Translations under genes and position numbers: made by a program
Shown here: one piece after another, positions 57,932 through 64,000 of the stretch
Layout: the number at the start of each line of letters is the position of its first letter
Position numbering within the stretch: position 1 is the first letter of the stretch
Assembly (NCBI GenBank): GCA_036245805.1
Contig: BTRK01000005.1
Location: 31,787,469-31,851,468, forward strand
Length of the DNA stretch: 64,000 nucleotides
Direction: 5' to 3'
Origin: Pristionchus mayeri
Lineage: Eukaryota; Nematoda; Chromadorea; Rhabditida; Neodiplogasteridae
Notes under the pieces: generated by a model
The model's input: only the letters and a program-made list of their open reading frames with translations
Told to the model about the DNA's origin: nothing
Database searches by the model: none

Positions 57932-60900
57932 CTACGGGAAGAGTCGTTCGAACATTGCAACTTTCGTTGCCTCGGAGAGATCTTCATACTCGGGAGCTTT
58001 CTGTAATTGAATTTTCAAAACGATCTGCGCAAGATCAGGACAAAACATCGTTCAATTTCGAAAGATAAAATTTAAATTTGGTTTCAAATATTAACTGATC
58101 ACCTTCACACCCCGCACGTCGTCCATAGTATTGAGCTGAAGGAGGCAGTGATTCTGGAAATGTTCAATGTCGCCATGTGTGCCACAAACATAAGGAAAAT
58201 CATATTTTGTAATATTCATGCTGCAGAAGAAAAAAATTAGGCATTTCTTTCATTTCCCATTTTTCCTCGCATATAAACCAGTCAAAAGAATTCGGGAAAA
58301 GAAGGGAGGAACCCCTCAGCATCGTCAAGTATGAATGGAAGTGAGTACTCAAATCTATCTTCCGGAACTATCACCATCTTACGTGTTTGCAAGTATTAAT
58401 TTACAAAACAAAATATGCCACACCTGGAGTTTGATGAGGCGATACTTGTCGGACAGAAACAACTTTTGTGCAAGTGTTTCAACGACACACGAAGAGATGA
58501 GAAAATTCTCAGCAAGGTCGAGAATGAGCTGCCAATGAGGTTAACTAGTGCTATTTTCAGCATTAAAATTAAACTTTTCAATTCAATTATTTATCACGTC
58601 AGGCAATAGTGCTCAGGTGAGGATGGGTCTGTACTCTTCATAAGCTGTACTCCACCAGAGGGGTCCAATCGCTCTCTTGAGATCATCGCGCCATCGGACC
58701 TTGGGGTGGCCTTGATGGCGCGCACGGTTGTAGGGCGTCCACACGGTAGTCGCACGCGTCCAGTGGTTGACTTGCATCTCCCGTAACTTAAGCGCCCATT
58801 TTGCTTTGCATCTGAGGGCCTCCTTATTCCAGTCGCGTACTCCAGTGATCTCCCGCAGTCTCTCGTTTCTCATTCGGTCTTTGAGTGTCATTCCAGCCAT
58901 TCTGCGCTCCATCTTCCTGAGTGTGACATTGAGACGTTCCTTGTCGCTTGCTCGAAGTGCCCACGTCTCACTCCCGTAAAGTACGGTTGATTTGACGCAG
59001 GAGTCGAAGAGGCGTCTCTTTGTCTTCATGGGTAGAATGCGACTGGCAAGTAGGTGAGAAAGCTTGCTCCATGCAGCCCAACACAATCGAATTCGGTGTT
59101 CCAGTTCGGCAGAGGGATCAAGGGGGAGAGAAATCTTCCCGCCAAGATAGGTGGCTGAATCAGCGAAGCAGAACACTTGATTATTGATTACGATGGGTGA
59201 TCGAGTGGTGGTGCATGAGGTGAGGAGGACTGTCTTCGAAGCGTTGACTTCGAGTCCGACTCTTGAACAGGCCTCTACCAACTTCCTTAGCATCTTCTCC
59301 ATTTCCAGACGGTTCTTGGCAATGAGTGCGACATCATCGGCATACTCCAGATGACAAAGATATCTTCCGTCAATCCGGAGTCCTCAGTCCTCCCAGTCGA
59401 TGTCGTCCATTGCGAGGCGGAGTATAGCGTTGAAGAGGCGTGGGGACAAAGTGTCTCCCTGCCGGACTCCTCTCTTCACCTGCACGGGCACCACATCTTC
59501 GTTCACTCTGATGAGGGTCGAAGACGACTCATAGAGGCGCCGAAAGAGATGCACGAGGGTTGGGTGTACTCCTGCCTTACAGAGAGCCTGCCATACTGCA
59601 TTCCATTCCACACAATCGAAAGCCTTGGTGAAGTCCACGAATCCTAGGTACAATGGGATATTGTACTCGTAACTCCTTTCAGCGATTTGTTTGACTGCGT
59701 GCAGGTTGTCGATCGTAGAGTGTCCTTTGCGGAAACCAGCTTGGGTGAGGGACTCAGTTTCATCGAGGCACACTTCGATTCGCTTCAAGATAACTCGGGT
59801 GATGCTCTTTAGAGTGACTGTCAGAAGGGAGATGGGCCTATAGTTGGAAATCTTGGTTGTGTCTCCTTTCTTGTGCAGTAGGGAGACGACAGCTTCGACG
59901 AGGCCTTCAGGGACAGTGTCATCAGCCACAAGGTGGTTTAGCAGATCGGCCAATGGTTGAGCAAGGAACTCACGAGACAGATTGAGCATGTCTGGGAGAA
60001 CTCTATCAGAGCCAGGGGAGTGACCACGCTTGAGGTGTGCAAGAGCATCACAGCACTCATCAGCCAAGAAAGGAGGAAAAGGCTCAGCAGAGAGAGGAAT
60101 GGCGAGAGGGAGAGAAACAGCAGGCGTGTAGAGAGCCTCGTAGAAGCGTTGGACTTCAGTCTTGGTCGCTTGTTGGGAAAGCGCTCCAGAGACGGAGTCA
60201 GGCACGAGAAGGCGCTTCTTGGTTGCGTGTAAATCTCTTGTGGCACGCACGATACTTCTTCCCATCATGGCTGCATCTTTGGCTTGCTTTTCTTTCCTTC
60301 GGCGGATGTCATTACAGATGGCGGCACGGGAGGCTTTGCAGGCAATCGAGTAGGCGAGGGCATCAGCAGGGTTTGATCTCAAAAGATGGCGACTAGCGAT
60401 GAGGCGGCGAGTTGAGGGCGAAATCCAGGGTGGCACTTGACGTTTCCTCCAACTGTTGGTAGCGGCAGTATGGGCGAAAGCGATGATTGATGAGTAGGCT
60501 TCTGGAGCATTCTTGGGGCGGGCAAGGGGCATAGATCCGAGTAAGTTAGAGTCAGCAGAGTAAGCGCGCCGATCGAAATCGTAGCGCCCTCTGTGACGTC
60601 TCTGCTTGGCCTTGCCGGGAAGGGAGAGACACATTCGGACGAGGCGGTGATCGGATATGAACTCGAAGCGACCGACTACTCCACAGCTGACAACTCACGC
60701 GGAAGGAGGGGCAGCGATGTAGTCTATCTGGGAGAGCGTAGTACCGTTGGGGGACCGCCAAGTCCATAGACGGCCGTGTCTCTTCTTCTGGAATGTGTTC
60801 CATACGCGCAGGTTGTTACACACGCAGGCCTCGGTGAAAGTGCGGCCGCGTGAGTTTGGGGACTGAGAGGCGTAGGGCCCGATATGACATTCATTACCAG

Positions 60901-63095
60901 GCTCTTGCGACACTCTACAGTTGAAGTCACCCATCAACACTGGCGTGTAACCTCTGGGCGCGCTCTGCAGAGCGGCGTCAACCTGGTCGAGGAATGTGTC
61001 GTACTCGCGATCGTCATAGGAGGACGTCGGAGCGTACGCACAAACGTGGAAGACACGTTCTTGAGGCAACTGCAGAGTGGCCAAACGGGGAGAGAGGCCT
61101 AGAAACACAGCTCCTTGCGCCAACTGCGCGCGGAGGAGAAAATCGACACCGTGAGACGCGGTGGTACTGCCCGAGTGGAAGACCACAGTGCCTGAGAAAG
61201 TGAGAGAGAATGATCCTACACTCACAATCCTTGATTCCTGCACTGCGATGACATCCCACTTGATCTTGCCGAGGGCCAGTTCCAGCTCGATGAGCTTGTC
61301 TCTTGAGGCGAGGGTCCGCGCATTGATGGTGCCGATGAAGAGGTGGCGATCCATCGAAGAGGCTTGCAACTACCGCGGGCCAAACGCTTCTGGTAGAGGG
61401 ACGCTGGGTGGAGGGAGCGACGGGGGAGAAAGAACAACCCGCCGCTCGCCAATCGCTTGTCGACCCAGAACTAAACTTTTAAAAAGTTCGTTTCTTAGTT
61501 TTATCAAGCATTGAGGTCGCTAAAGTAAGAGACGAAGGGATAAACACTGATTGACTAAAACGATAAACTAACTGACCTTGATCTGGAAACGATCTCCGAG
61601 CTTCAGAAGAATTTTCACGTTGTTGTCTAGAAAATATTGTCATACGCACTGCATTCTCACCATAATACTGGGGTGGTAATACTGGGGATCTCATTTCCAT
61701 TATTTTCGTAAATTAAAAAAAATTAGTCTATATTTATAAAAATAAAAGGGATATCCTAATATAAGGGAATATAAAACCATTATAAGGTCGCAGATTCTTT
61801 TTATGTTTCAGAAAATTGGTGTTACCGATCTTTAATTTAATACCTGTGATCTGTTTGTACGGAGGATAGATGACATGAAGCATCTCCAGAATTTCCTGTA
61901 TGTATGAAATTAAGAATGAAACGATAATGAAATTTAAACAATAAGCGACCTCTCGATCGATATCATTCAGCTCGACTTCCTTCTTGTCTTTCTCAACAAA
62001 ATTGCCAAAGAACATCGCATTGAATACGGGAGAATGGGCTGCAAGAATCTGGAAAATAATGCGAAAATGAACAATTAACATCGAAAACTAACCGCTTTGT
62101 TAGCGTACACTTTCTTTCCATCGACTACCAGTGCGACATCGTGACGAGGCTCATTCGGATCAGTGAAATCGATGAATGGAGATAGCCTGCGTTACAACAT
62201 ATCTATGTACGTATATTTTATTCGGGGTGTATCATTTTAGATATATATTTATATTTGAACTCAGTGATGAATTTGGAATGATTTATCTTTCACCCCGAGA
62301 TTTATCCATATGTTGTTCTTGGAAACTTTTCCGATTCTAACCTGATTCCTCTCATGTTAACGATAGAGAAGTGAATTTCTACAGTGATTTTTCCATCATT
62401 TATGAAGCCCTTAAATCATGATTTCAGACATCCTGTCGCGGTATATTGTAATCTCACATTCTTCTCATCAATTAACTCCTCCCATTCAACCACATTTGAC
62501 AATCCTCCGTAATTAGTATTATGGTTATATAAGAACGAACCCTGCAAACATTTATTTGCAACTGATTTCCAATGAGATGTTAACCTTAGCGGAGGCATTT
62601 TCTCCAGTCCCATGGTTGATCACAATGAACTGCGAGTTCACATCGATGCTCCACATTTTCGACGCGTTTGTCATACTTGAGAGGTTCACGCAGAGACAGT
62701 TTTCGTCATCTTCCTTATCGTTATTCACCCACGCTCTCCTTAAAATTAGAGATGAATAATGCGTAGGAAAGAAATTAAAAAGAATGCTTACCTGAAGCGT
62801 TATTTTAGTAAAATGAAAACCAGTACAAAACAACATCAAAATTTCACTTTATCCTCTACATATCAGTAAATAGGAAAATACTAACCAAGGCACTCCTCCT
62901 ACTTCGACCTCAGCCGAGGATTGGCCTATTTCATCCATCGTCGAGACATTTTCCACTTCGAATCGAATGATTCCCGAGGGAGAACCATCTGGAAAGAAAT
63001 GATAAAAATGAAAAAGATGGGGATAAATAAATGGCATTGAGTTGGAAAAAATGGAAACCTGGAGCTGCTGCAGAAACTGCATCGCCTTTCTCCAT
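57932..63095 (-). CDS. intact MATH-BTB protein (321 aa)
   Basis: Twelve exons, all phases consistent: 63059-63095 (MEKGDAVSAAAP), 62886-62988, 62585-62738, 62458-62541, 62342-62409, 62093-62186, 61950-62048, 61844-61895, 61577-61626, 58424-58528, 58103-58153 and 57932-58000. They sum to 966 nt. Residues about 10-150 form the MATH domain (GIIRFEVENVSTMDE, KMWSIDVN). About 155-255 form the BTB (FTDPNEPRHDVALVVDGKK, AHSPVFNAMFFGNF, LLKLGDRFQI). The rest is a BACK-like helical tail ending EDLSEATKVAMFERLFP. Known role of the family: CUL3 ubiquitin-ligase adaptor, in which MATH recruits the substrate. An RTE element sits in intron 9 without harming splice sites. A foldback begins 37 bp upstream of the ATG and may affect expression. 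Confidence 0.88.
58579..61471 (-). mobile_element. near full-length RTE LINE in intron 9
   Basis: 2.9-kb minus-strand RTE element with a 9-bp target duplication TAAACTTTT (58570-58578 and 61472-61480). The 3' end is short and AT-rich (ATAAATAATTGAATTG) instead of long poly(A). Same orientation as the host gene. Confidence 0.9.
58613..61354 (-). pseudogene. RTE endonuclease-reverse transcriptase with two TGA stops
   Basis: Start MDRHLFIGTINARTL at 61354. Endonuclease motifs VQESR, YAPTSSYDD, LMGDFNCR, SQIDYIAAPP and SDHRLV. RT motifs NYRPISLLTV, TQAGFRKGHSTIDN, YLGFVDFTKAFDCV, RGVRQGDTLSP and EYADDVALIA. The C-terminal domain has LYGSETWALR and HPKVRWRDDLKRAIGPLWW. About 913 codons read in one frame except for in-frame TGA at 60695-60697 and 59384-59386; no frameshift was seen. 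Both stops could come from CGA by C-to-T change. Otherwise the best preserved LINE protein of the window. Confidence 0.88.
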
Positions 63096-63131
63096 GGTAA
63101 CGATAGAGACTGAAATACTTCTTCACCTTAA

Positions 63132-64000
63132 CACACGTCTTCTGAGAGATTGCATGAAATCGAGACTCCCGTTTGACAAAATGTTCAAAGTGCTCCGATC
63201 CCTTCGAGATTATCAGGGTAGGTGTCCCTAAGGTACAGTATATTTTTGTACAAGGGGATTCCGCGATTTCTCAAAACTACCTAAAAGCCGGCTCTTGAAA
63301 TTTCGAAATTTTGAAAATTCATAAAATGCTTCAAAATTGAGTTAGAGTTTCGTTCAAAAAACCAAAATTACCGGCTTTTCCAATAGAACAACTTTCATGT
63401 TGACACTTTTTGTGTTGCGAAAAGTCTACGTTTCGAAAAGTGCAAAAAATCATTTTTTGTCATCATTTTTTCTCACTTTTTCGCCGTCGTGAAAAAAAAG
63501 TTCATTTTGCACCCTGAGATTCTAAAACACTTCAAGCAAAAATGATTTCAATACTTCATAAAATCATGAAATCTGAGAAATTTCGTGAAAAATGTGATTT
63601 TGGGAAGTATTGACATAGGGGATGAATAGGTCAGAAAACAGTGAAATCGGAAAGAAAGAATATCCACGAGCGATAATTACGTAAATATGATATCATGAAA
63701 TTTTCGATTTTGCTTGAAAACACGAGGTTCGCCATGTTTGAGGCCAAAAAGCGATGAATACTATATCTTCGATTTTCTTGACATTTTGTTTCCTGGGGTA
63801 AAAAAGGTTGTAGATTACGATTCTGATAGAATCTCAGGGTGCAAAATGAACTTTTTTTTCACGACGGCGAAAAAGTGAGAAAAAATGATGATGAAAAAAT
63901 GATTTTTTGCACTTTTCGAAACTTAGACTTTTCGCAACACAAAAAGTAACAACATAAAAGTTGTTCTATTGGAAAAGCCGGTAATTTTGGTTTTTTGAAC
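63132..64000. mobile_element. second copy of the 1.3-kb foldback, cut by the window end
   Basis: It begins CACACGTCTTCTGAGAG like 46935-48246 and follows the same sequence (AGTGCTCCGATC..CTTCGAGAT.ATCAGGGTAGGTGTCCCTAAGG), turning back on itself near 63560. The right arm runs past the window end. It starts 37 bp upstream of the ATG of the intact MATH-BTB gene. Confidence 0.88.

Overview
The window looks like nematode chromosomal DNA. The evidence is a family of MATH-BTB genes built from many short exons (about 50-150 nt) with small introns, a T-rich TTTCAG immediately before a start codon as expected for a spliced-leader acceptor, and RTE-like and CR1/Jockey-like LINEs. The style fits a free-living rhabditid or diplogastrid species such as Pristionchus, but the species cannot be fixed from sequence alone.

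Layout. 1-11.3 kb is gene-poor and holds palindromic elements; one of them (3937-7469) is split by a young LTR retroelement (4316-6774). 11.3-12.3 kb holds relics of an insulin-degrading-enzyme-like (M16) peptidase. Two plus-strand MATH-BTB loci follow: 13378-18650 and 21857-27336. Each carries two successive MATH-BTB units. The second has a frameshift and has lost its 3' end. From 27.8 to 63.1 kb the cluster continues on the minus strand with single-unit MATH-BTB genes: a partial copy (27818-28540), a pseudogene (33446-35542), a partly damaged gene (35763-40205), a frameshifted gene stretched over 17 kb (40453-57693), and one gene that reads as fully intact over 12 exons and 321 codons (57932-63095).

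Mobile DNA is concentrated in the introns. Intron 1 of the 17-kb gene holds a nest of LINEs at least three levels deep: a CR1-like LINE (about 45550-57620) contains a 1.3-kb foldback (46935-48246) and, in opposite orientation, an RTE LINE (49902-56197), which itself contains a second CR1-like LINE (50121-53461). Target-site duplications of 11 bp and 5 bp support the inner two insertions. Other introns hold a 1.9-kb foldback, a mariner-like element, a second RTE element with a 9-bp duplication, and small MITEs.

Function. MATH-BTB proteins are known as substrate adaptors of CUL3 ubiquitin ligases. The window is best read as a birth-and-death cluster of such adaptors, with one intact single-unit gene, several decaying paralogues, and two loci in which two adaptor units are consecutive. 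All exon structures here were deduced by reading splice signals and comparing paralogues; boundaries may be off by a base or two.
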